Under the pieces are notes generated by a model. It ran no database searches. It saw only the letters and a program-made list of their open reading frames with translations, and was not told where the DNA came from. This document shows, piece after piece, positions 51,567 to 60,619 of a DNA stretch of 64,000 bases. The stretch is from the NCBI RefSeq assembly GCF_013346665.1, contig NZ_JABVBB010000038.1, forward strand, positions 186,001 through 250,000. The letters run 5' to 3'. Position 1 is the stretch's first letter; each line of letters starts with the position of its first letter. The stretch is from Sulfitobacter maritimus (GTDB taxonomy: Bacteria; Pseudomonadota; Alphaproteobacteria; Rhodobacterales; Rhodobacteraceae). A program made the position numbers and the translations under genes.

Positions 51567-53687
51567 ATGGTGACGAAATTAGAGAAGAACTCTCGGAGTA
51601 ATCACGTGCATTCACCGCCCCCGCTTTCTAACGCAACAGCATCTATGCGCCCCGGCAATGACCCCTTTCAGGCCATGACCGATATGTCTTCGGAGGAAGA
51701 CAAGCCGCGACAGAAATTTGCAGATATTTTTGACGAGGCGCGCGGTCAGAAGGGCAAGAATTTGACGGCATCAGAGGGCGCGGTGACAGACGCTGAGGCT
51801 GCTTCTCAAACGTCTGAAGCAAAAGAGGTCGTGGTTGATAATGATGCTTCGGCTCGGTCCACTGATGCCGCTCACGGTCCTGCATCGCAGCCTTCGGCAA
51901 GGTCATCAGAACATGAGGCGCACGCGGCTGTTCAAAGCGATCAGGCTACAGCGCTTGGTCCGGAGAAATTCGGACAGATTTCGGCGAATCATTTAGCTGA
52001 CCGGATAAAGGGGCAGCCGCGCCTGATCCCTTCGATCTACGTTGCGGCAAACACCTCTGAGGGGGATACGTCAAATGCAACAGGTAGGCATATGAGTGAC
52101 AGCTTTCAGGCTGATCACCTGCTAAAGACTGAGTTGGGTTTCGCAGCTCCTCTATCGATTCAGACTGTGGCGGAGAGTGGTGCGTCAGGGGCAAGCCCTA
52201 CGGCGGTCCCCGCGATGAAGGCACAGCAAAAACCTGTCGATTTACAAAGCTCTCCAGCGCAACCCGCTCTAGGAGTGCTTCAAACCGAACTACAGACGGC
52301 TAAGATAGTCCCCCAGGCTATAGGTCAGACCACGGACGCAGCCAGTTCGCCAAGCACAACGAGCCTGCCTATTCCTGGCGACAAATCTGTTGCCGACCAG
52401 AAACACAACAGTGCGCAAGCTGTCTTAGCTCTGCAGGCCAGTTCGCCCCGCGAGCCATTAGCAACGGAGGTGACTGACGCTTCGCAGCCCGAAGCAGCAA
52501 AGCTCGACACAAGGAATGGGTCTGCACAAAATAACCATTCGTACACTTTAGCTCCACACCACGCCTCTGTCCGGAACCACCATATAAACGCAACGCTCCC
52601 TTCGCCGGGTGCCATGCCCCCAGATCCCACGTTTCCTGTCGTTAACCCGCGGCCCTCTCTACATCAGGATGTAGCGGCATTTGCACAAGTTCCGACACGG
52701 TCGGATAGTCCAGCGCAGGATACAGCGCCCGCCATTTCGATGGAAAACGGGAAGGGCGCGCGCGCGACTGCCTTGGCCCCACTCCAGCACATTCTCCAGC
52801 AGGGCATGACCCCGCCGGGGGGCCAACCTGCGGATAGCTCGCCCTCTTCACTTAATTTACCGTTCCCGCAAAGTTCTACGGCGGCAAATAGCCTATCTTT
52901 CATAACAGGTGCGCGAGCAGCGACGCCGCAGGCCTCACCGACCGCATTCTCGCAGGTACCATCAGAGCCTAGGCAGCATGTCACATTAGCCCAAACAGTC
53001 CTCTCTCCTGTGGCCGACGGAAAGGATTACCGCCTCCGGCTTGTAGCGATTGGTGATGTCTATGGGCAACCGCAGCCATCGCAAAACAATGCTCCAACAG
53101 TGCAAATTTTCGTGCCCGCAGCGCCACCGGGACCGACCGTTCCGGCGTCACTCGGTCAAACGCGGGATACCGTTGAAAGCGCTTCTGAGTTGCGGCTTTA
53201 TCCCTCAGATCCTGTGTTGGCCCAAACTTGGGACACAAATACTTCGCAGTCGCAGCAATCTGCAACCGTCACACGAGCGGCCCTGCCCCCACAGGTCGCG
53301 GCTCAATTGGCCGAAGTGGTCCGTCAAATGCCTAACCGGCCCGTTGATATCGCGCTCAGCCCCGAAGAGCTCGGGCAGGTCAGGTTGTCCGTCACAACGA
53401 ATGACGCAGGTGTCCAAATCAACGTGCTGGCCGAACGACCAGAAACCCTTGACCTGCTGCGCCGACATATTGACCAATTAGGTCAAGATTTCCGCGATCT
53501 GGGCTTTGCGGATATCACGTTTTCTTTCGCCGCTGGCGAACAGACAGCAGGCGGATCTGACCAAGGTGATCCGCCATCAGGGCAACATCAAAGTCCTGAT
53601 CCGCTTACAATGACCGGGTCGGACAGTGACGCCGCCCTAGCCTCCCTCGCCGCCGGCAGTTTGACCGGTCTCGACCTGCGCCTGTGA
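51567..53687 (+). CDS. fliK: Hook-length control protein FliK
   Basis: 706 residues. The N-terminal ~560 are low complexity, polar and Ala/Ser/Pro/Gln-rich, as expected for the molecular ruler. The C-terminal FliK domain is clear (QVAAQLAEVVRQMPNRPVDIALSPEELGQVRLSVTTN, ETLDLLRRHIDQLGQDFRDLGFADITFSF), which binds FlhB to trigger the export switch. AAGGAAG precedes the ATG. Followed by flgD with a GTGA-type stop-start overlap. Confidence 0.92.
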   Translation: MVTKLEKNSRSNHVHSPPPLSNATASMRPGNDPFQAMTDMSSEEDKPRQKFADIFDEARGQKGKNLTASEGAVTDAEAASQTSEAKEVVVDNDASARSTDAAHGPASQPSARSSEHEAHAAVQSDQATALGPEKFGQISANHLADRIKGQPRLIPSIYVAANTSEGDTSNATGRHMSDSFQADHLLKTELGFAAPLSIQTVAESGASGASPTAVPAMKAQQKPVDLQSSPAQPALGVLQTELQTAKIVPQAIGQTTDAASSPSTTSLPIPGDKSVADQKHNSAQAVLALQASSPREPLATEVTDASQPEAAKLDTRNGSAQNNHSYTLAPHHASVRNHHINATLPSPGAMPPDPTFPVVNPRPSLHQDVAAFAQVPTRSDSPAQDTAPAISMENGKGARATALAPLQHILQQGMTPPGGQPADSSPSSLNLPFPQSSTAANSLSFITGARAATPQASPTAFSQVPSEPRQHVTLAQTVLSPVADGKDYRLRLVAIGDVYGQPQPSQNNAPTVQIFVPAAPPGPTVPASLGQTRDTVESASELRLYPSDPVLAQTWDTNTSQSQQSATVTRAALPPQVAAQLAEVVRQMPNRPVDIALSPEELGQVRLSVTTNDAGVQINVLAERPETLDLLRRHIDQLGQDFRDLGFADITFSFAAGEQTAGGSDQGDPPSGQHQSPDPLTMTGSDSDAALASLAAGSLTGLDLRL

Positions 53688-53701
53688 CAGAAGGTTTTTT
53701 C

Positions 53702-54379
53702 ATGAATATCTCGCCAACCACATCGTCGACGCCCGCAACAAATACCCCGGCTCCTGCGCCGGCGGAGGCGCCTTCAAACTCTGTCCTGTCATCCGATTTT
53801 GAAACCTTTTTACAAATGCTCACCGCCCAAGCCCGTTATCAAGATCCGCTGGAACCTATCGATTCCTCCGAATATGCCGCACAGTTAGCGCAGTTTTCGA
53901 TGGTCGAGCAGCAAGTCATGTCAAATGACCTTTTGACTGCTCTGATGACACAGCTCGGCGCCAGCAACATGGGGCAAATGGCTGGTGTGATCGGCATGGA
54001 AGCACGCACAACCGCACCAGTACAATTCGATGGTACGTCGATTACGGTGGCCCCAAACCCTGCGGCCGTCGCAGACCAGGTGTTTCTCGTGGCCTATGAT
54101 GGCAATGGCGAGGAGGTGCAGCGCCGATCGATTCCCGTTTCCGCAGACCCGATTGAATGGGAAGGGCTGGACGCGAATGGCCAGCCGCTCCCTGCAAGCA
54201 CTTACAGTTTTAGCGTGGAGAGTTACGCGGATGGCGAATTGCTCATGATCGAACCTGCCGAAGCCTATGGCCGCGTGACGGAAGCCCGGACGCAAGATGG
54301 GCAATCGATCATGATGCTTGAAGGGGGATCGATGGTGCTAACAAGCGACGTGAACGGCCTGCGCGAACCGCGCAGTTAG
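53702..54379 (+). CDS. flgD: Hook cap protein FlgD
   Basis: 225 residues from ATG 53702 (AGAAGG six bases upstream); a GTG at 53684 overlapping the fliK stop is in frame. N-terminal region with FETFLQMLTAQARYQDPLEPIDSSEYAAQLAQFSMVEQQV (residues about 27-66), the FlgD signature, then Ig/FlgD-like domains (DGNGEEVQRRSIPVSADPIEWEGLDANGQPLPAS). It caps the growing hook. Confidence 0.93.
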   Translation: MNISPTTSSTPATNTPAPAPAEAPSNSVLSSDFETFLQMLTAQARYQDPLEPIDSSEYAAQLAQFSMVEQQVMSNDLLTALMTQLGASNMGQMAGVIGMEARTTAPVQFDGTSITVAPNPAAVADQVFLVAYDGNGEEVQRRSIPVSADPIEWEGLDANGQPLPASTYSFSVESYADGELLMIEPAEAYGRVTEARTQDGQSIMMLEGGSMVLTSDVNGLREPRS

Positions 54380-54388
54380 GTTGAACGG

Positions 54389-55717
54389 TCAGCGGTCTGA
54401 CAAGGCAAAACCAGCATAGGCAAAAGGCATCACAGCGCGACGAAAACGCCCCAGTTCAAACCGAGCAAGCGGCGCGCTCATGGGACGCGGATAGGGCCGC
54501 GATGGGGCTTTCTCCTGCACCAGTTCCGCGAGCAGCGCACCGGAATAGCTGCCCATCGCCACACCATTGCCATGGTAGCACAGCCCCGCAAACATGCCCT
54601 TCTGCTCCGGCACCTCGCCCACAAAGGGCATGCGGTTTCGTGCGATGCAGACCATGCCAGACCAACTGTACGGTGTTTCTACATGCCGCCATGCGGGGAA
54701 CATACGCTCAAAATCAGCCCGCGCACGGCGCAGCGCCCGCGCTTCGGAGCTCGGCGTTGACAGCAGTCCGCCGCGCACTCCGAAAAGCATGCGGTTGTCA
54801 GGCATAAGCCGGAAATAATGCAACAGGCGGCGGCTGTCGTAGCAGGCTTGGCGACTGGTCCAACCCTGTGCCGTTAGTTCGGCTTCGCTTAACGGCCGCG
54901 TCACGATCACGCTTGATTGGGTCGGCATGTAGCGCGCGGCAAGCCAAGATGGCAGGTCTTCGGAGGAATAGCCGTTGGTGGCAATAATGACCTTTTCCGC
55001 ACGCATACGGCCTGTGGGAGTGGTGATTTCGAACGCACCGCCGGTCCGCGCCACTGACGTTGCCGGGCTGCGGTGGTAGATGGTCGCACCCGCCTTCTCG
55101 GCCGCCTCTGCCAAAGCGGTCACATATTTCCGAGGGTTCAACCCAAAGCCAAGCGGCACGTTAAGCGCGCCCTCAAACCCCGCATTTAGCCCTTCCGTAC
55201 CGAGGTCAGCCTTCTCGATCAAACGTGGCGTAACACCGTAGTTTTCGGCGTAATACTCCAATTGCCCGTGCATTTCTTCAAAATCGCGCGGGCGGTGAGC
55301 GAGTTGGGTTTCGCCCTTTGAATGGCGGTCCACGTCAATGCCACGGCTGGCGATAAACCCCTCCACATGCTGGATCGCGGCCATCTCTGCCTGCCGCCAT
55401 GCAAGACGGGCATCGCGCCCAAACTTCTGGTCGAGCGCAGCGTCCTCCAGCATCCCGCCGCCGAGACAACAAAATCCGCCATTGCGCCCGGATGCGCCAA
55501 ACCCCACGCGCTCGGCCTCCAACACAGTTGCCTGCACTCCCGCCTCTGCCAGGTGTAGCGCTGCGTTCAGGCCGGTGAAACCACCGCCGATGATCACCAC
55601 ATCGGACCGCTCGTCGTCTTGCTGCGTCGCGCGGTCCGGTGCCGAGCACGTCTCATCCCACCAGCACCCCGCTCGCGGCGCTTCGGAATAGGCGTAGTCC
55701 GGGTAGATGCGCCTCAT
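54389..55717 (-). CDS. FAD-dependent amine oxidoreductase (PuuB/OrdL-like)
   Basis: 442 residues of the DAO family. Dinucleotide-binding motif VVIIGGGFTGLNAALHLAEAGVQATVLEAE at about residues 40-70, and GASGRNGGFCC, typical of PuuB/OrdL-type gamma-glutamylputrescine oxidase or related oxidases. ATGA-type overlap with the permease gene upstream places it in the polyamine transport operon, last in order. PuuA (gamma-glutamyl ligase) is not in the window, so a substrate other than gamma-glutamylputrescine is possible. Confidence 0.85.
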   Translation of the reverse strand: MRRIYPDYAYSEAPRAGCWWDETCSAPDRATQQDDERSDVVIIGGGFTGLNAALHLAEAGVQATVLEAERVGFGASGRNGGFCCLGGGMLEDAALDQKFGRDARLAWRQAEMAAIQHVEGFIASRGIDVDRHSKGETQLAHRPRDFEEMHGQLEYYAENYGVTPRLIEKADLGTEGLNAGFEGALNVPLGFGLNPRKYVTALAEAAEKAGATIYHRSPATSVARTGGAFEITTPTGRMRAEKVIIATNGYSSEDLPSWLAARYMPTQSSVIVTRPLSEAELTAQGWTSRQACYDSRRLLHYFRLMPDNRMLFGVRGGLLSTPSSEARALRRARADFERMFPAWRHVETPYSWSGMVCIARNRMPFVGEVPEQKGMFAGLCYHGNGVAMGSYSGALLAELVQEKAPSRPYPRPMSAPLARFELGRFRRAVMPFAYAGFALSDR

Positions 55718-56535
55718 GTAGCGGGCCGTTCCGCCGCGCGGGCATCCTCCTGCGCGCGGAGGCTTGAGTGTTTGCTGACCAGCGACGCGGTGATGACACC
55801 GACGGTAACAATCGCGATCATGATGGTCGACAGCGCGTTAATCTCAGGCGAAACCCCCAAGCGCACGGCGCTGAAGATCTTGATCGGTAGCGTGGTCGCC
55901 GAAGGCCCTGCGGTAAAGGATGCAATTACCAGATCGTCGAGGCTGAGCGTAAAGGCCAAGAGCCAGCCCGAGATCACCGCAGGCGCAATGATCGGCAGGG
56001 TGACAAGCCGGAACGCTTCCCAGGGAGAGGAGCCAAGATCAAGCGCGGCCTCCTCCAGCGAGCGGTCAAAAGACACCAGCCGCGAGGACACGACGACCGA
56101 GACATAACACATTGAAAAGGTCGTATGTGCCAACACGATGGTCAGAACGCCGCGGTCGAGCCCGATGCCGATGAAAAGCAAGAGCAGCGACAGACCGGTG
56201 ATCACTTCGGGCATCACCAGCGGCGCGTAGATCATGCCGGAAAACAGCGTCCGCCCCATGAAGCGCCCGCCGCGCACCAGTACATAGGCAGCCATCGTGC
56301 CTAGCACCGTGGCGATAGAAGACGAGATCACAGCGACCTTGATCGTGACCCAAGCGGCATTCAGGAAAGCTTCGTTTTGCAGCAACTCGCCATACCAGCG
56401 TGTTGAGAATCCTGCCCAAACCGTCACCAACTTCGAGGCGTTGAAGCTATAGATCACCAGAATGATCATTGGCAGGTAGAGGAATGCAAACCCCAGCGTG
56501 AGCGAGGTCACATTGAACCATGTCATGCGCTTCAT
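55714..56535 (-). CDS. potI: Polyamine ABC transporter permease (PotI/PotC-like)
   Basis: 273 residues from ATG 56535, overlapping the previous stop (ATGA). Six hydrophobic helices and the inner-membrane EAA-loop with LEEAALDLGSSPWEAFRLVTLPIIAPAV near residues 160-187. Residue content matches PotC/PotI of spermidine or putrescine importers. Second permease of the complex. Confidence 0.9.
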   Translation of the reverse strand: MKRMTWFNVTSLTLGFAFLYLPMIILVIYSFNASKLVTVWAGFSTRWYGELLQNEAFLNAAWVTIKVAVISSSIATVLGTMAAYVLVRGGRFMGRTLFSGMIYAPLVMPEVITGLSLLLLFIGIGLDRGVLTIVLAHTTFSMCYVSVVVSSRLVSFDRSLEEAALDLGSSPWEAFRLVTLPIIAPAVISGWLLAFTLSLDDLVIASFTAGPSATTLPIKIFSAVRLGVSPEINALSTIMIAIVTVGVITASLVSKHSSLRAQEDARAAERPAT

Positions 56536-57413
56536 TGTTCGGCCTCCGCCTGCTTTTGCTGATTGCGCTGAAACAGGATGATCGGAATGATCAAGATCAG
56601 CAGAAGGATCACCGCTACGGCGCTGGCCACGGGCCAATCGCGGTTGTTAAAGAATTCTTCCCACAGCACTTTGCCGATCATCAGCGTGCCCGAACCGCCC
56701 AGGAGCGAGGGGATCACGAATTCGCCCAAGGCCGGGATGAAGACGAGAAAACTACCCGCAACAATGCCATTGCGCGACAGCGGGATCGTGACGAGCCAAA
56801 AGGCCTGCATCCGCGAACAGCCTAAATCTTCCGCCGCTTCATTCAACGATTCATCCAACCGATCGAGCGCCGCATAGATGGGCAGGATCATAAAGGGCAG
56901 ATAGGTGTAAACGATACCGATATAGACTGCCGTGTTAGTATTAAGGATCTGTAAAGGTTCGGAGGTTAAACCCATCCCCATCAGCAATTGGTTCAGCAGC
57001 CCTTCGTTGCTTAGAATGCCCATCCACGCGTAAACGCGGATCAGAAAGGATGTCCAGAATGGCAAGATTACAAGCATCATCAACGTGGCGCGCCACTCTT
57101 CGGGCGCGCGGGCCATGCCGTAAGCGATGGGGTAACCGACCAGCAGCGTTAAGATCGTTGAGACCAGCGCGATACGCAACGAACTCAAGTATGCCTTCCA
57201 ATAAAGATCATCAGAGGCAAGAAAGGTAAAATTTTCAAAATCTAATTGAGAGATCAGCGCCGCAAAGCCGTCCTTCAGGGTTGGCGTATAAGGCGGGATC
57301 GACAGAGCCGTGTCCGACAGTGAAATTTTGAAAACGATAATAAAGGGGATCAGAAACAGCGCCAAAAGCCATATATAGGGCACTGCAATCAGGGCAAAGC
57401 GACGTAGGTTCAT
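56532..57413 (-). CDS. potH: Polyamine ABC transporter permease (PotH/PotB-like)
   Basis: 293 residues from ATG 57413, overlapping the ATPase gene stop (ATGA). Six helices; EAA loop LNEAAEDLGCSRMQAFWLVTIPLSRNGIV at about 190-218. Segment DNTALSIPPYTP-like after helix 1 (SLSDTALSIPPYTPT) is characteristic of the PotB/PotH branch. Pairs with the next permease. Confidence 0.9.
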   Translation of the reverse strand: MNLRRFALIAVPYIWLLALFLIPFIIVFKISLSDTALSIPPYTPTLKDGFAALISQLDFENFTFLASDDLYWKAYLSSLRIALVSTILTLLVGYPIAYGMARAPEEWRATLMMLVILPFWTSFLIRVYAWMGILSNEGLLNQLLMGMGLTSEPLQILNTNTAVYIGIVYTYLPFMILPIYAALDRLDESLNEAAEDLGCSRMQAFWLVTIPLSRNGIVAGSFLVFIPALGEFVIPSLLGGSGTLMIGKVLWEEFFNNRDWPVASAVAVILLLILIIPIILFQRNQQKQAEAEQ

Positions 57414-58537
57414 TGCGCTAACAAGACGCCCGCGGTGGCGCTCCATGAAATCCAAACCGGGTCTTCCCAAGTAATGTCCCGCCGGGCGATACGCCGGGTG
57501 TTGGCCGTTTGCGCTTTGATGACCTGTCCACCGGGAAGCTCAACATGATAGGTGCTGAGATTGCCCAAATAAGCGATGTCGAGCACTTTGCCCTGCAGCG
57601 CATTGGGGGCATCTTCGGGCCGCTCGGTGGTGATTCTAATCTTCTCGGGCCGGATGGCGAGGTGCGCCTGCTGCCCTTCGCTGAACGGGAGGGCCGAAGT
57701 TGCTGTCAGAGGCGCCTGACCGTCTGCCCAGTCCAGATGGTACTGTTCCGCCCCCACCGCTTTCGTCCGTGCCTCGATGATATTCACGTCACCGATGAAA
57801 TCGGCCACATAAACCGAATTGGGCGCTTCATAGATCTCTGCGGGGGTCGCCACTTGAATAATCCGGCCTTCGTCCATCACCGCCACGCGGGAGGCAACAG
57901 TCATCGCTTCTTCCTGATCGTGGGTCACGATGACGAAAGTGGTGCCGGTGGATTCTTGAATATCCATTAATTCAAACTGGGTATCCTGACGCAGCTTCTT
58001 GTCAAGCGCACCTAGTGGCTCATCCAGCAAAAGCAGTTTAGGCGCTTTGGCCAAAGAGCGGGCCAACGCCACACGCTGTCTCTGACCGCCAGAAATCTGA
58101 TGCGGCTTGCGCCGGGCGAATTTCTCCAGACGCGTGAGCTTCAGCATCTCTGCCACTCGCGCTTCAATCGCATCTTTGGGCATCTTGTCCCGGCGCAGAC
58201 CGAAGGCGATGTTGTCCCAAATACTCAGATGCGGGAACAGCGCATAGGACTGGAACATCATGTTCACCGCGCGCTTGTTAGGCGGCACCTGTGCGATATC
58301 CTGCCCAGCCAATTCAATCCGTCCGGTGGTCGGCGTCTCAAACCCAGCGAGCATGCGCATCATCGTGGTCTTGCCGCAGCCTGACGGACCGAGCAGCGCA
58401 AAAAATTCTTGGGCGTAGATATCTAGCGAGAGGTCGTCGATGGCGACAAACTCACCAAACTTCTTCGTCACATTTTCGAAACGGATGAGGGGTTTTTCCT
58501 CTGGATTATTCCAGGGGGCGAAAACGGTTGGGCTCAC
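57410..58537 (-). CDS. potG: Polyamine ABC transporter ATPase (PotG/PotA-like)
   Basis: 375 residues: Walker A GPSGCGKTT, signature HQISGGQRQRVALARSL, Walker B LLLLDEPLGALDKKLR, H-loop VTHDQEEAMT, then a C-terminal TOBE domain (about 280-365). It energises import. Separated from the binding-protein gene by a terminator/attenuator hairpin (58571-58601). Confidence 0.94.
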   Translation of the reverse strand: MSPTVFAPWNNPEEKPLIRFENVTKKFGEFVAIDDLSLDIYAQEFFALLGPSGCGKTTMMRMLAGFETPTTGRIELAGQDIAQVPPNKRAVNMMFQSYALFPHLSIWDNIAFGLRRDKMPKDAIEARVAEMLKLTRLEKFARRKPHQISGGQRQRVALARSLAKAPKLLLLDEPLGALDKKLRQDTQFELMDIQESTGTTFVIVTHDQEEAMTVASRVAVMDEGRIIQVATPAEIYEAPNSVYVADFIGDVNIIEARTKAVGAEQYHLDWADGQAPLTATSALPFSEGQQAHLAIRPEKIRITTERPEDAPNALQGKVLDIAYLGNLSTYHVELPGGQVIKAQTANTRRIARRDITWEDPVWISWSATAGVLLAQ

Positions 58538-58570
58538 GATTGAGGCATCCTTTGATCAGGGCGCAGGTAA

Positions 58571-58601
58571 GAAAAAGGGCGCAACCGACTGGCCGCGCCC
58601 T
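58571..58601 (-). terminator. Terminator/attenuator between potF and potG
   Basis: On the minus strand AGGGCGC (58601-58595), loop, GCGCCCT (58582-58576), then TTTTTC (58575-58570): a 7-bp GC-rich stem followed by a T-run. It lies 11 bases after the binding-protein stop and would reduce read-through to the membrane components, giving excess binding protein. Confidence 0.75.
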
Positions 58602-58611
58602 CTTGTGCAGA

Positions 58612-59697
58612 TCAGGTACCGGACTTGATCTTGGTCCACATACGGGTCACGACCCGCTGCACCTTGGGCGCGTAGGGGCTTGTGGTATAGAGATTTTCCA
58701 AGGTTTTCTCAGTCGGGTAGATCGCTGGATCACCGATCACGTCTTCCTCAAGGAACTCCTGGCTCGCCTTGTTGCCATTCGCATAATAAACGTAGTTCGA
58801 TGCGGCGGCTGCGTTTTCGGCCTCAAGAATGAAGTTCAAAAACTTATGCGCCCCATCCGGGTTGGGCGCGTCTACAGGGATCGCCATATTGTCGAACCAC
58901 ATCAACGCCCCCTCTGTTGGCGCGTTATATGCCAATTCGACCCCATTACCGGCCTCCGCTGCGCGGTCGCGGGCTTGGAGAACGTCACCGGACCAGCCGA
59001 AAGCGACGCAGATGTCACCATTTGCCAGTGCGTTAATATACTCGGAGCTGTGGAATTTCTGGACGTAAGGCGCAACGGCGCTCAACACCGGCTCGGCTTT
59101 CTTAAGCGTCTCTGGGTCTTGGGCGTCAGGATCTTCGCCAATATAGGCCAGTGCAGCCGGGATCATTTCTACCGGCGCATCAAGGAAATGCACCCCACAA
59201 TCCTGAAGCTTTTTCATGTTTTCGGGCTCAAAGATAAGCGCGAGCGAGTCTAACGGCGCATCTTCACCAAGGGCTTCCTTCACCTTGTCGACGTTCACGC
59301 CGATGCCAGTGGTGCCCCACATATAGTTAATCGCGTATTCATTGCCGGGATCATATTTCGAGACCCGCTCAGCGATCACATCCCAAACATTATCAATGTT
59401 GGTCAGCTTCGATTTGTCCAGTTTCTGGAAAGCCCCCGCGCTGATCTGGCGCTGCAAGAACGTCCCCGAAGGTACAACCACGTCATAGCCTGACCCACCG
59501 GCCAGCATCTTGGTTTCCAGCACTTCGTTGCTGTCGAACACGTCGTAAACCAGTTCGATCCCGGTTTCTTTTTCAAATTTTTCGAGAAGGGATTCATCGA
59601 TATAGTCGGACCAATTATAGACCCGAACGGTTTCGGCAGAAGCGGCGGCTGCCATCACTGTGGCCAGAGCAACGCTGCTCAAGATCGCATGTTTCAT
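58612..59697 (-). CDS. potF: Polyamine-binding periplasmic protein (PotF/PotD-like)
   Basis: 361 residues with a signal peptide (MKHAILSSVALATVMAAAASA) and a solute-binding fold beginning ETVRVYNWSDYIDESLLEKFEKETGIELVYDVFDSNEVLE, the PotD/PotF hallmark. Specificity among putrescine, spermidine and related amines cannot be read off. First gene of the importer unit and divergent from the GntR regulator. Confidence 0.93.
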   Translation of the reverse strand: MKHAILSSVALATVMAAAASAETVRVYNWSDYIDESLLEKFEKETGIELVYDVFDSNEVLETKMLAGGSGYDVVVPSGTFLQRQISAGAFQKLDKSKLTNIDNVWDVIAERVSKYDPGNEYAINYMWGTTGIGVNVDKVKEALGEDAPLDSLALIFEPENMKKLQDCGVHFLDAPVEMIPAALAYIGEDPDAQDPETLKKAEPVLSAVAPYVQKFHSSEYINALANGDICVAFGWSGDVLQARDRAAEAGNGVELAYNAPTEGALMWFDNMAIPVDAPNPDGAHKFLNFILEAENAAAASNYVYYANGNKASQEFLEEDVIGDPAIYPTEKTLENLYTTSPYAPKVQRVVTRMWTKIKSGT

Positions 59698-59742
59698 TCT
59701 ATACTCCCGTTAGACAGGTCGGGTTGATCCCCACCTTTCGTC

Positions 59743-59756
59743 AATTTGATCAAGTT
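59743..59756. promoter_or_regulatory. Candidate GntR operator in the potF/gntR region
   Basis: AATTTGATCAAGTT with an 8-bp palindrome TTGATCAA (59746-59753), 46 bases from potF and 87 from the regulator start. It matches the motif at 60562-60575 in 12 of 14 positions. Confidence 0.45.
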
Positions 59757-59842
59757 TTGCGTCTTCGGGCAAGATGGTTTATGGTTTTATGCAGAAGAAA
59801 ATGCCGCAAGCTACGGTACATCAACAACGAAAGATTGCTTTC

Positions 59843-60553
59843 ATGGGCTCAGAATCCCCCGCTCCCGCGCCGCCTGCCGCGTCTTCGGCAGAACCTAAAA
59901 GACCCATTCACCAGCATGTTTACGAACGCCTGCGGAATATGATTCTCTTTGGCGATCTCGCCCCGGGCCAAGGGGTAACGATCCAAGGGCTGACCACTGC
60001 GCTTGATGCCGGCATGACCCCGGTGCGCGAAGCTTTGCGGCGGCTGATTTCCGAGGGTGCGTTGACGCATTTGGGCAACCGCCGCGTGACCGTGCCAGAG
60101 CTTACCTATGCCGGGCTGGAAGAGCTTAAATTCATGCGTGAAACGTTGGAGCCCGAGCTAACCCGCCGCGCGGCAGAACGCATGACAGAGGCCCATCTCG
60201 CGGAGCTAAACGCCTGCGATAACGTGCTAAACTTGGCGATAGACCGTGGCGACGTGGGGGGGTATTTGATGCACAACTACCGTTTTCACGCCATGACCTA
60301 CGCACTTGCCGATGCGTCCATTATGGCCGCGACGGTCGATCAATTGTGGCTGCGTTTCGGGCCGTCTTTGCGGGTCGTCTGTGGCCGCTATGGCACCAGC
60401 AACCTACCGGATAAGCATGTCGAAATCCTTGCTGCTTTCGAAGCAGGAGACGCCGAATTAGCGGGCCGGGTTATGGCAGAGGACGTCGCCCAAGGCATGA
60501 CTCAAATCCGCGCCGCGCTTGATGGCCAGCCTGTGGGTCGGCGATTCGATTGA
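59843..60553 (+). CDS. GntR-family transcriptional regulator (FadR/FCD type)
   Basis: 236 residues from ATG 59843; upstream in-frame Mets have poorer context. Winged helix-turn-helix at about residues 20-85 (HVYERLRNMILFGDLAPGQGVTIQGL, MTPVREALRRLISEGALTHLGNRRVTV) and a C-terminal FCD-like helical effector domain (ELKFMRETLEPELTRRAAERM, HNYRFHAMTYALAD). It should repress the divergent polyamine importer and/or the following aminotransferase gene; the effector is probably a polyamine or metabolite. Confidence 0.9.
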   Translation: MGSESPAPAPPAASSAEPKRPIHQHVYERLRNMILFGDLAPGQGVTIQGLTTALDAGMTPVREALRRLISEGALTHLGNRRVTVPELTYAGLEELKFMRETLEPELTRRAAERMTEAHLAELNACDNVLNLAIDRGDVGGYLMHNYRFHAMTYALADASIMAATVDQLWLRFGPSLRVVCGRYGTSNLPDKHVEILAAFEAGDAELAGRVMAEDVAQGMTQIRAALDGQPVGRRFD

Positions 60554-60561
60554 CACGGCTG

Positions 60562-60575
60562 AATTTGATCATATT
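60562..60575. promoter_or_regulatory. Candidate GntR operator before the aminotransferase
   Basis: AATTTGATCATATT, 45 bases before the aminotransferase start, sharing AATTTGATCA with the motif at 59743-59756. The location fits control of the aminotransferase by the upstream GntR protein. Confidence 0.45.
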
Positions 60576-60619
60576 CTCGGCGTGAAGCTCATCACAGTTG
60601 CAGAATAAGGTGTCATCTC

